64,000 nucleotides of DNA from Sva-07 sp963741755 (lineage in GTDB: Bacteria > Actinomycetota > Acidimicrobiia > Acidimicrobiales > Ilumatobacteraceae). This document shows, piece by piece, positions 18,461-26,351 of this stretch. A model generated the notes under the pieces. That model had not been told where the DNA came from and made no database searches. It saw only the letters and a program-made list of their open reading frames with translations. Positions within the stretch are counted from its first letter, which is position 1. Each line of letters starts with the position of its first letter. The stretch lies in the NCBI GenBank assembly GCA_963741755.1, contig CAVUJG010000011.1, positions 62,001-126,000 of the forward strand, read 5' to 3'. A program made the translations under genes and the position numbers.

Positions 18461-18616
18461 GGGGTCCTCTGGTGTTCGTCGACGGTCCGGCGCAGTCGGT
18501 CGGATGTCCGCGTGACACTAACGACCCGCCGACGCGTGGACAAGGGCGCCGCGCTGCTCGTACATTCAGTTCACCGTGCGGAAACAACCGCCGTCCCCGA
18601 TCGAGAAAGCACCGCG

Positions 18617-18913
18617 ATGCCCACGTTCCGCAGCGCCTGGCACTGGGTGTTCGGCAAGCACGAACCCAAGCCACCGAATCCCGACCGAACGGTCGAGGCG
18701 GGATGGGTGCCACAGTGGATGGCGCCGATGATCGTCGACGAGCTGAACGCCCAGGGCATTCCTGCGGTGACCACCGACGACTTCAACCTCAATCCCTACA
18801 TGAACAGCCGCGAGCCGATGGCGAGAGTGTTCGTCACCGAGGACCGCAAAGCCGAGGCTCGCGAGGTGATGACCGACATCCTCGGCCATGCCCCCGCCCA
18901 ACGCCGCATCTGA
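18617..18913 (+). CDS. Small DUF2007-like protein
   Basis: A 98-residue cytosolic protein. Residues 30-95 follow the pattern WVPQWMAPMIVDELNAQGIP, AVTTDDFN, then ARVFVTEDRKAEAREV, which resembles the DUF2007 putative signal-transducing domain (a small alpha/beta fold in which one surface or substrate is altered by a partner). The ATG at 18617 is the first start after a break in coding character and gives a sensible N-terminus. No function is known. It precedes two tandem family-D palindromes and the AbiEi/DUF559-like gene. Confidence 0.6.
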   Translation: MPTFRSAWHWVFGKHEPKPPNPDRTVEAGWVPQWMAPMIVDELNAQGIPAVTTDDFNLNPYMNSREPMARVFVTEDRKAEAREVMTDILGHAPAQRRI

Positions 18914-18943
18914 GCGCACACCCACACCCTCCCGACCACTCCC

Positions 18944-18993
18944 GTTTGCGTTGCAATCCGGATGGGACGGGTCATCCGAAACTGCGCGCAAAC
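18944..18993. repeat. Family D palindrome, copy D1
   Basis: A 50-base element with outer arms GTTTGCG/CGCAAAC and inner arms CGGATG/CATCCG. A 52-base stretch (18932-18983) is repeated without change at 19004-19055, giving a 72-base tandem period. Confidence 0.88.
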
Positions 18994-19015
18994 AGCGAGT
19001 CGACCGACCACTCCC

Positions 19016-19067
19016 GTTTGCGTTGCAATCCGGATGGGACGGGTCATCCGAAACTCTCACCGCGAAC
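19016..19067. repeat. Family D palindrome, copy D2
   Basis: The second tandem copy, identical to D1 over the left arm and centre, with a degenerate right arm. It ends directly before the upstream candidate ATG (19068) of the AbiEi/DUF559-like gene. Confidence 0.85.
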
Positions 19068-19109
19068 ATGCAGTTCCCCTCCGGGTCGGGGCGCGCCCAC
19101 TGGCGTGCT

Positions 19110-20030
19110 GTGAAGCTCGACAACGCACTCAACGACCTCGCCGCCGACCAGGAGGGCCTCCTCACCGTCGAACAGCTCCGCTCGCACGGAGTCACGCGGT
19201 GGACCCAGCAGCGCCTCGTCGCCGACGGCTGGATGTTCCGGCTGGCGCCACGCGTCTATGCGCTGCGCGGTTCGCCCGACACCCACCGTCGCCGCCTGCG
19301 ATGCGGCCTGCTGTGCCTCGGCGAGCGCAGCTGGGTCAGCTTCGAAGCCGCCGCCGCACTCCATGGACTCGATCGATCCCGCCCACACGCCGTCGAGTTC
19401 ACGATCGACCGGCACCAACGGCCCGCAGTGTTGCCCTTCGCCGTCCACACCACCACCCGACTCCATCCGATCGACCATGTGAACGTCGACGGATTCCGCG
19501 TGATGTCGGCAACACGGACCGTCTTCGACCTGGCACTCGCGCGAGCCCATCCCCACCGCATCGAAGCCGCCATCGACAGTGCCGTGAGGCTTCAACTGTC
19601 GTCGCCCGAGGTGCTGGAACGACGGCTGGCCACGCTGCGCGGTTCGGGACGCTGGGGGTGTCGTCGGGTCGAGGAGATGATCACCGACTCGGGCGGCCAC
19701 ACCCATCTCGAGCGGCGATTCCTCGAGTTGGTTCGCGAGGCCGGCCTCCCTCGACCCCGGATGCAGGTGGTCTTTCGCTCCGGTGGACGTCACCTCGCTC
19801 GCGTCGACTTCCTCTTCGACGATGCGGGCGTGGTGATCGAAGTGTCCGGGCAGAAGGGTCACTCCAGTCCCAGCGAGCGGGCCCGAGATGCGCAGCGTCG
19901 AAACGAGCTCCAGGATCTCGGAATGCGCGTGTACGAGTACACCTACGACGACATCACAACGCGCTCCGAGTGGGTGCGCCGCACCCTGGTCGCCAGGCTG
20001 CTCGCTTCCGATCCGCTCACCGCGGCCTGA
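19110..20030 (+). CDS. AbiEi-antitoxin-like N-domain plus DUF559 (Vsr-like nuclease) protein
   Basis: About 306 residues. The N-terminal part has a winged-helix-like region (LTVEQLRSHGVTRWTQQRLV, then GWMFRLAPRVYAL) typical of AbiEi-family antitoxins of type IV toxin-antitoxin systems. The C-terminal part (about 205-300) has LPRPRMQVVF, ARVDFLFDDAGVVIEVSGQ, and RDAQRRNELQDLG, matching the DUF559/PD-(D/E)XK fold related to very-short-patch repair nucleases: the Asp of VDFLF, Glu of VIEVSG, with Gln where Lys is usual. No AbiEii toxin lies beside it. The GTG at 19110 fits the domain start; the ATG at 19068 is an alternative. It is flanked by family-D palindromes on both sides (D1 and D2 before, D3 after). 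Such solitary fusions are frequent in actinobacteria and have no established role. Confidence 0.78.
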   Translation: MKLDNALNDLAADQEGLLTVEQLRSHGVTRWTQQRLVADGWMFRLAPRVYALRGSPDTHRRRLRCGLLCLGERSWVSFEAAAALHGLDRSRPHAVEFTIDRHQRPAVLPFAVHTTTRLHPIDHVNVDGFRVMSATRTVFDLALARAHPHRIEAAIDSAVRLQLSSPEVLERRLATLRGSGRWGCRRVEEMITDSGGHTHLERRFLELVREAGLPRPRMQVVFRSGGRHLARVDFLFDDAGVVIEVSGQKGHSSPSERARDAQRRNELQDLGMRVYEYTYDDITTRSEWVRRTLVARLLASDPLTAA

Positions 20031-20043
20031 CCGCACTCCCCAT

Positions 20044-20101
20044 CCACGTTTGTGCTCAGTTCCGGATGACCCGGTCCATCCGGATTGCCACGCAAACGTG
20101 G
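20044..20101. repeat. Family D palindrome, copy D3
   Basis: A 58-base element, 13 bases after the AbiEi/DUF559-like stop. Outer arms CCACGTTTG and CAAACGTGG and inner arms TCCGGATG/CATCCGGA form a long, interrupted hairpin. The core matches D1 and D2. Confidence 0.85.
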
Positions 20102-20114
20102 AGGAGCGAGGGAG

Positions 20115-20963
20115 TCAGATGTGGCTGGGGCGGAGGAGTTCGTGGGCCATCGGGCACTCGGCGACGATGGCCGGAGGCCCCATCGGGACCTTGCCGTGCC
20201 GGCCGACGACGTGGGTGAACATCGACGTCGGGATGACCTCGACATCGAGATCCCACGCGTCGTGCTCGACGGCGAGCGCGTCGACCTTGGTGACCATTGC
20301 GTCGAGGAACCCCGCCGGCAGGCGCCGCCCGACACCGGCCACGATCCACACCTCTGTGCCGAACGCCGAGGCCGCCGCCGCGATCGTGGACGACCCGATG
20401 GGGACGACGGCGCGCTCCGAGTCGATGGCGAGTGCCTCGACCAAGACCACGTCAGCATTGCGGACCGCTGCCCCGGCCACGCCGGCGTCGACGGCTTCCA
20501 CCTCGACGTCGTAGCGCTCGAGTCGCCGCACGAACGACGTCGCCGTGTAGCCGGCATCGAGTGCGAGCACGCGGACGTCACCTCGCCGGATCAAGCCGTC
20601 GCCGATCACGTCCGGATCGCCGATCGTGACGATGATCGATTCATCCGGTAGCACCGCTGCGAGTTCTGCGCCGGTGCGGTCACTGCGGATCTCGTCGGCC
20701 AGCTCCCACACGGCCTCGAAGGGCTCGGCGGACGTCGCCACGTTTGCGCACAGCCACCACAGTGGCCCGGTGAACGGATGCCGCTCGACGATGCGCCGAC
20801 AGGCAACGACCAGCCCCGACGGATCGAAGTGCAGTGAGCCGAGTGCGTGCGCGGTCTCCTCGACCAACGAGGAGGGATCGGCCCCCTGCGCCCTCGCCAC
20901 GTAGCGGAGATGCTCGATCGGATGCACGGCCTGACCGTACCCCGGCTCCGCCGACCCTGTCAT
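20115..20963 (-). CDS. Initiation-factor-2B-like / sugar-phosphate isomerase-fold protein
   Basis: A 282-residue cytosolic protein with no export signal. The middle and C-terminal half show the pattern of eIF-2B alpha/beta/delta-like proteins (ribose-1,5-bisphosphate and methylthioribose-1-phosphate isomerase relatives): VEAVDAGVAGAAVRNADVVL, then PIGSSTIAAAASAFGTEVWI, where family members have the DG...NKIGT..LA..A...VPFYV pattern. The N-terminal helical half is divergent. The usual catalytic Cys is not evident, so catalytic activity is uncertain. The ATG at 20963 is preferred to a TTG at 20969; a GTG near 20927 is also possible. It is divergent from the next gene. Confidence 0.5.
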   Translation of the reverse strand: MTGSAEPGYGQAVHPIEHLRYVARAQGADPSSLVEETAHALGSLHFDPSGLVVACRRIVERHPFTGPLWWLCANVATSAEPFEAVWELADEIRSDRTGAELAAVLPDESIIVTIGDPDVIGDGLIRRGDVRVLALDAGYTATSFVRRLERYDVEVEAVDAGVAGAAVRNADVVLVEALAIDSERAVVPIGSSTIAAAASAFGTEVWIVAGVGRRLPAGFLDAMVTKVDALAVEHDAWDLDVEVIPTSMFTHVVGRHGKVPMGPPAIVAECPMAHELLRPSHI

Positions 20964-21074
20964 GCGCAACCCCGACTCGACCGAGCGTCATGTTGGGCCC
21001 GCCACCGTGTGACGCCGGCTGGGCGAGGGTGTGGATACCCGGATCGACGGCCCCAGTCGCTACGATCGCTGGCC

Positions 21075-21620
21075 GTGGCCGACACGACCCCCGACACCGC
21101 AGCACCGGCTCCGTCACGCCTGGGCGAGAAGCTTCCCGCCGACCTCGTCCTGACGCCCCTCGTCGACGGCGCTGCCGGCACCGGCCGCCCGATCATGGAG
21201 TGGCTCACCACCTTCCATCTGGCCTCGGTCGTCCTCGACCCCTACACCAACGAGAGCTCGTGGGTGCTCAAGGCCGCGGCACGGGTGCTCGAACAGTTCC
21301 GAGGCTCGGACACACGGATCAGCCTGCTCGTCACGGCGAACGCCGTCGACGCCCGCGCGTTCCTCGGGCCCTACGCCGACCGCTTCCTCGTGTTCTGCGA
21401 CCCCGACCGCGCCTTCGTGAAAGCCGCTGGTCTGACCGAGCTCCCGGCATTCGTCTTCACCCGAGTCGACGGCGTCGTCGCTGCAGCGGCCCAGGGCTGG
21501 AACCCGCCCGAGTGGGAAACCGTTGCCGACGCCATCGCCGAGGTCTGCTGGTGGACTTCGATTCCCGTGCCCGGCCCCGGCGACCCGGGTCCGTTCCGCG
21601 GCTCGCCCGCGCTGGGCTGA
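21075..21620 (+). CDS. Hypothetical protein, possible thioredoxin-like fold without CxxC
   Basis: A 181-residue protein. Residues about 45-150 alternate hydrophobic strands and helices (ISLLVTANAVDARAFLGP, then RFLVFCDPDRAFVKAAGLTE, then LPAFVFTRVDGVVAAAAQGW) in an order that recalls thioredoxin-like domains, including a cis-Pro-like position before the AFVF strand, but no CxxC pair is present. The start is a GTG at 21075; upstream in-frame sequence is not protein-like. It ends 4 bases before the HrpB start, so the two may be co-transcribed. I do not recognise a specific family. Confidence 0.6.
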   Translation: MADTTPDTAAPAPSRLGEKLPADLVLTPLVDGAAGTGRPIMEWLTTFHLASVVLDPYTNESSWVLKAAARVLEQFRGSDTRISLLVTANAVDARAFLGPYADRFLVFCDPDRAFVKAAGLTELPAFVFTRVDGVVAAAAQGWNPPEWETVADAIAEVCWWTSIPVPGPGDPGPFRGSPALG

Positions 21621-21624
21621 GCCG

Positions 21625-24157
21625 GTGCCCTCGGGGCCCGTCGAGCTTCCCGACCTTCCCGTCGTCGAGGCGATCCCTGCGGTCCGAACCGCATTGACCG
21701 AACGACGCCGTGCCGTCCTCGTGGCACCGCCCGGCGCCGGCAAGACGACGCTGATCCCGCTGGCGCTCCTCGATGAGCCGTGGCTCGACGGTCAACGCAT
21801 CGTGATGCTCGAACCGCGCCGACTGGCCACCCGCGCCGCGGCTCGCCGGATGGCCGACACGACCCGCACCGAGGTCGGCGGGCTCGTCGGCTACCAGACG
21901 CGCGACGAACGCCACATCGGTGCTGCCACCCGGATCGAGGTGGTGACCGAGGGCGTGCTCACCCGTCGGCTGCAGTCCGATCCCGAGCTGCCCGGCGTCG
22001 GTCTCGTCATCTTCGACGAGGTCCACGAACGCAACCTCACCACCGATCTCGGCCTCGCGCTCGCCCTCGACGTCGCCTCGACCATCCGGGCGGACCTGCG
22101 ACTCCTGGCGATGTCGGCAACCCCCGACGTCGAAGGGCTCACCGCGCTCCTCGATGCGCCCGTCGTCACGAGCGAGGGCCGAATGTTCGACGTCGACATG
22201 CACTGGCTTCCGCGCACCCCTTCAGGCGGCCGATCGGGTGCCCGGCGAGGTGGACGGCCCGCACGGCCGGGCTCGGGCAGCGGCAACCGGATCGAGCCCG
22301 ACGTCGCGGCCGCCACCCTGCGCGCGCTGCGCGAACAGACGGGCGACATCTTGGTGTTCCTGCCGGGGATCGGCGAGATCCGCCGCACCGAATCGATGCT
22401 GCGCGACACCGTGAGCGACGACGTCGACGTGTTCCCGCTCGCGGGGGCGTTGTCACTTGCGGAGCAGGATGCTGCGCTCGCTCCCTCGCGTCCCGGTCGG
22501 CGGCGGGTCGTGCTGTCGACCGACATCGCCGAGACGTCACTGACGGTCGATGGCGTTCGGGTGGTCGTCGACAGCGGCCTCGCCCGCGAGCCGCGCTTCG
22601 ATGCCCGCACCGGAATGACGAGGCTCACCACCGTCTCGACGAGCCGAGCGTCGGCCGAGCAGCGAGCCGGACGCGCCGGGCGCACCGAGCCGGGAGCGGC
22701 GTACCGACTCTGGAGCAAGCTCGAACACGGCACCCGGACCAAGCACCGGTCACCCGAGATCACCCAGGCCGACCTCGCCGGGTTCGCGCTCGAGCTCGCA
22801 GCGTGGGGCGGTGAGGACGACCTCCGCTTCATCGATCCTCCCCCGGCGGGCCCGCTCGCCCACGCCCGCGAGCTGCTCGTGGGCCTCCACGCGATCGACG
22901 ACGACGGCTCGATCACGCCGCTCGGCCGCACCATGCTCGGCCTGCCGGTGCACCCCCGCCTCGCCCGGATGGTGGCCGTCGACCGTTCGTCGCTGGCGTG
23001 CGTGATCGCCACCTTGGTCGAGGAACGTGACATCTTCCGTGGCCGCCCCGACGATCTGCCGGCCGATCTCGCGCTGCGCATCGGTGCCCTCACCGGTCGC
23101 CGCGGCCATGACGCGGCCGACCGGGGCGCGGTCCGTCGCTTGCGTGATCGGGCCGCCGACCTGGCGCGACGAGCGCGCATCTCCTTCGATCTCGACGACG
23201 TCGATCCCGACCGATCAGGCGTCGTGCTCCTGCTCGGATATCCCGATCGGTTGGCCGCCCGGCGACGGCCCGGCCAGTTCCAGCTCCGAGCGGGAGCGAG
23301 CGCCTGGCTTCCCGACGACGACCCGCTCGCCGATGAGTTGTTCGTCGTCGCTGCCGACCTCGACGGCCACCGCGAGCGGGCCCGGATCCGGCTCGCCGCC
23401 GTGGTCGACGCCGACGACGTCGTCGCCGAGTTCGGATCGGGAGATCGTCGAACGCCGATCGCTCGACTGGGACACCGAACGCGACGACCTCGTCGAGACG
23501 GTCGAGCGACGCCTCGGGTCGATCCAACTCGGCCAGCGCGTCGGCCGTCCCGATCCGGGCGAGGAGACCACCGCAGCGTTGATGGCTCGGGTCCGGGCGA
23601 CGCAACTCGGCGTGCTGCGGTGGTCGGAGGCTGCGACGTCGTTGCGCGAGCGGGTGGCGTTCCTGCATCGATCGCTCGGTGCTCCGTGGCCGGACTGGTC
23701 GACCGGGCACCTGATCGACACGGTCGACGAGTGGCTCGCTCCATACCTTCCGGGGGCCATCGGACGTTCCGATCTCGAGCGACTCGACGTGGCGATGGTG
23801 TTGCGCAGCCAGCTTCCGTGGGAGGTCGGCGCGGAACTCGACGAGGTGGCGCCGGCGAGCCTGACCCTGCCGTCTGGCCGGTCGGTGCCGATCGACTACG
23901 CGGGCGAGCAACCCGATGCGTTCGTGCGGGTGCAGGACCTGTTCGGCGTCACCGAGCATCCGGTCGCCGGCGGCGTGCCGATCCGGCTCCACCTGCTCTC
24001 CCCCGCCGACCGGCCGATCCAGGTGACCGCCGACCTGCCAGGGTTCTGGGCCGGCTCGTGGGTCGACGTCAAGAAGGACATGGCCGGTCGGTATCCCAAG
24101 CATCAGTGGCCGGACGACCCGGCCAACGCCGACCCCAAACGAATGAAGGATCGCTGA
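21625..24157 (+). CDS. hrpB: ATP-dependent helicase HrpB, frame-disrupted
   Basis: A DEAH-type superfamily 2 helicase of about 843 residues. Motif I is PPGAGKTT (35-42), motif II is FDEVHERN, motif III is MSATP, and the C-terminal RecA domain has STDIAETSLTVDGV and SAEQRAGRAGR. The HrpB C-terminal domain continues as WDTERDDLVETVERRL to PKHQWPDDPANADP in another frame. The frame changes at about 23435 within TTCGGATCGG; all domains are otherwise present. The start is the GTG at 21625. The terminal TGA overlaps the start of the next gene (TGATG at 24155). HrpB helicases are widespread; their RNA targets in bacteria are poorly defined. Confidence 0.93.
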
Positions 24158-24881
24158 TGCTCGGGCTCTCGATGGGGATCGCGATTGCGTGCTTCGTCGT
24201 CGTCTACGTCGGCGCGACCGTGCAGGCGTCGATCGGTATCGGGCTGGGGATGATCGCGTCGCCGATGCTCCTGCTGGCCGATCCCGACTTCATCCCGGCC
24301 GCGATCATGCTGGCGGTGCTTCCCCTCACGTTCACGATCGCGTGGATCGACCGCGAGCACATCGCGCCTCGTGATGTCGGGTTCGCTCTCGTCGGTCGAG
24401 TGCCGGGCACGATCGCCGGCGCACTGCTGGTGGCATCGATGTCCGACCGGGTCCTGTCAGTCTGGTTGCCGGCTCCGTCCTCCTGGCGGTGATCGCGTCG
24501 ATCACCGGGCGGCTGTTCCGGCCAACCGATCGAGCGCTCGTGGTCGCCGGGATGGCATCGGGATTCGCCGGCACGACGACCGGAGTGGGTGGGCCACCCA
24601 TGGCGCTGACCTACCAGAACAGCGATCCCGCCACGATGCGGGCGACGATCTCCGCCTTCTTCGCGATCGGTTCGGTGATGTCGATCGGCGCGCTGTGGCT
24701 GGCCGGCGAGATCGGTGTACGGCAGTTGCAGCTCACGGCGATGATCCTTCCGGCCGTCGTGCTCGGCATCGTGACCGCCCGCTTCGTGAAGGACTACCTC
24801 AAGCCCGAGGTGGTCCGCCCCGCGGTGCTCGTCATCTGCACCACCGCCGCGGTCGCCCTCCTCGTCGAGACCTTCACCTGA
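24157..24881 (+). CDS. TauE/SafE-family sulfite exporter-like membrane protein, frame-disrupted
   Basis: A polytopic membrane protein of about 241 residues with seven to eight hydrophobic segments. The N-terminal half (GATVQASIGIGLGMIASPML) and the C-terminal half (GFAGTTTGVGGPPMALTYQN) contain the paired Gly-rich repeats typical of TauE/SafE transporters. They are in different frames; one missing base near 24466 (TTGCC for TTGGCC) restores VWLAGSVLLAVIASI. Relatives export sulfite, sulfoacetate or other organic anions. The ATG at 24157 overlaps the hrpB stop. A family-B hairpin follows 7 bases after the stop. Confidence 0.85.
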
Positions 24882-24888
24882 AATCCGC

Positions 24889-24935
24889 TTCTCGTGAACA
24901 AGGTCGCGCCCAGGACGAGGAGTTGTTCACGAGAA
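24889..24935. repeat. Family B palindrome, copy B2
   Basis: A 47-base element with the same 13-base arms as B1 and B3 and its own 21-base centre, 7 bases after the TauE-like stop and just upstream of the PadR promoter. It probably separates the two transcription units. Confidence 0.9.
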
Positions 24936-24939
24936 GGTG

Positions 24940-24968
24940 TTGACAGATGCAACCGGGTATGCATACTG
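24940..24968 (+). promoter_or_regulatory. Promoter and probable operator of the PadR-ABC operon
   Basis: TTGACA at 24940-24945 is a consensus -35 box. A CATACT -10-like hexamer follows at 24962-24967 after 16 bases. The -10 region overlaps a perfect 10-base palindrome GTATGCATAC (24957-24966). The ATG of padR is only 8 bases after the -10 box, so the mRNA is probably leaderless. The palindrome is a good candidate site for autorepression by the PadR protein. Confidence 0.6.
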
Positions 24969-24975
24969 AGTATCT

Positions 24976-25557
24976 ATGGCAGTTCGAGAAGGTCTCTTGG
25001 CGCTCCTGCGGGAGGGGCCGAGGTACGGATACCAGTTGAAGACCGAGTTCGAGTCAGCGACCGGGGGCGCCTGGACGATCAACGTCGGCCAGATCTACAC
25101 CACCCTCGACCGGCTCGATCGCGACGGTTTCGTGACCGTCGACGAGTCCAACGAGCAGAAGCTCTACTCGATCACCCTCGCCGGCGCCGACGAACTCGGC
25201 GCCTGGTGGGATGCAGTTCCCGCTGAGGACCCCCCGCCGCGCGACGAACTGATGCTCAAGATGCTGATGGCGATCGAGCTCGGCCCCGACCACGCTCTCG
25301 CCGTGATCACCAAGCACCGCACCGCACTCACCACGCTGCTGCAGCGCCGCCGTCGACGGGCCACCACGCCGTCCACGGCCAACAGCAACGGCGAGGGCCT
25401 CGCAGCGGACCTCGTGGCCGACGCACTGATCGTGCGCGCAGAAGCCGACCTCCGCTGGCTCGACCTCTGCGAAGCCCGACTCACCTCCGACCACCGCCGC
25501 CCGACCGCAACGGCAAGCACCCACTCGGCCACGAACGGCCAGAAAGCAGCAACGTGA
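24976..25557 (+). CDS. PadR-family transcriptional regulator
   Basis: A 193-residue DNA-binding repressor. The first 80 residues form the PadR winged helix (VREGLLALLREGPRYGYQL, then GQIYTTLDRLDRDGFV, then KLYSITLAGADEL). The C-terminal helical domain is the Vir_C-like dimerisation part, with an Arg-rich stretch and a Ser/Thr-rich tail. It is the first gene of an operon with an ABC ATPase and an FtsX-like permease, joined by 4-base overlaps. PadR proteins in such operons usually sense an exported hydrophobic compound or antibiotic and repress the transporter. Confidence 0.93.
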   Translation: MAVREGLLALLREGPRYGYQLKTEFESATGGAWTINVGQIYTTLDRLDRDGFVTVDESNEQKLYSITLAGADELGAWWDAVPAEDPPPRDELMLKMLMAIELGPDHALAVITKHRTALTTLLQRRRRRATTPSTANSNGEGLAADLVADALIVRAEADLRWLDLCEARLTSDHRRPTATASTHSATNGQKAAT

Positions 25558-26351
25558 CCATGACCGCCACCGACACGTTCCTTCCCCCGAGGCAAGCCAG
25601 CGGTGACACACCGATGCTGGAGTTCCGCGACATCGTCAAGAGCTATGGCTCCGGCGCCACCGAGGTACGCGCCGTCACCGATGTCACCTTGTCGTTTCCG
25701 TCCGGCCAGTTCTGCGCAGTGATGGGACCATCCGGCTGCGGCAAGTCGACCCTGCTCCACCTCGCCGGCGCCCTCGAATCGCCCAACGCCGGCCGGGTGC
25801 TCGTGGACGGCGCCGACGTGTCGACGATGAACGCTGTCGAGCAGGCCGAACTCCGGCGCCGCCACGTCGGCTACGTGTTCCAACAGCTCAACCTGATCCC
25901 GGCGCTCACCGCGATCGAGAACGTGATGTTGCCGCTCGAACTCGACGGCGTGCCCACCAAACAGGCCCGAGCACGAGCCGCCGAGATGCTGCGACGCGTC
26001 GACCTGAAGGACCACAACGACCGCTACCCCGACGACTTCTCCGGCGGCCAACGACAGCGGATCGCCATCGCTCGCGCGGTTGCGGGCGAGCGGAAGTTGC
26101 TGCTGGCGGACGAGCCAACGGGAGCGCTGGACACGATCTCCAGCGACGAGATCGTGTCGCTGCTCGCCGGGCTCTCACGTGACAACGGCACCACGGTGGT
26201 GATGGTCACCCACGAACCTCGTCTCGCGTCATGGGCCGACCGCACCGTGTTCATGCGTGACGGACGCCTGGTCGACGACTCAGGCGACATCACCGCTGCC
26301 GACTCGACTCCCGTCCCGGCGAGCACAACCGAACTCGGAGACGTGCAGTGA
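25554..26351 (+). CDS. ABC transporter ATP-binding protein (MacB/LolD type)
   Basis: A 265-residue ATPase with Walker A GPSGCGKST, the YVFQQLNLIPALTAIENV Q-loop block typical of the MacB/LolD/FtsE class, the FSGGQRQRIAIARA signature, Walker B LLADEPTGALD, and the switch His in MVTHEP. Start is the GTG at 25554, overlapping the padR stop by 4 bases. It pairs with the following FtsX-like permease, a mechanotransmission-type exporter rather than an importer. Confidence 0.95.
   Translation: MTMTATDTFLPPRQASGDTPMLEFRDIVKSYGSGATEVRAVTDVTLSFPSGQFCAVMGPSGCGKSTLLHLAGALESPNAGRVLVDGADVSTMNAVEQAELRRRHVGYVFQQLNLIPALTAIENVMLPLELDGVPTKQARARAAEMLRRVDLKDHNDRYPDDFSGGQRQRIAIARAVAGERKLLLADEPTGALDTISSDEIVSLLAGLSRDNGTTVVMVTHEPRLASWADRTVFMRDGRLVDDSGDITAADSTPVPASTTELGDVQ

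Noticed and set aside
18888..19109. Coding of the AbiEi/DUF559-like protein from the ATG at 18888
   Set aside because: This would translate both D palindromes and overlap the upstream gene; the AbiEi-like domain begins after 19110.
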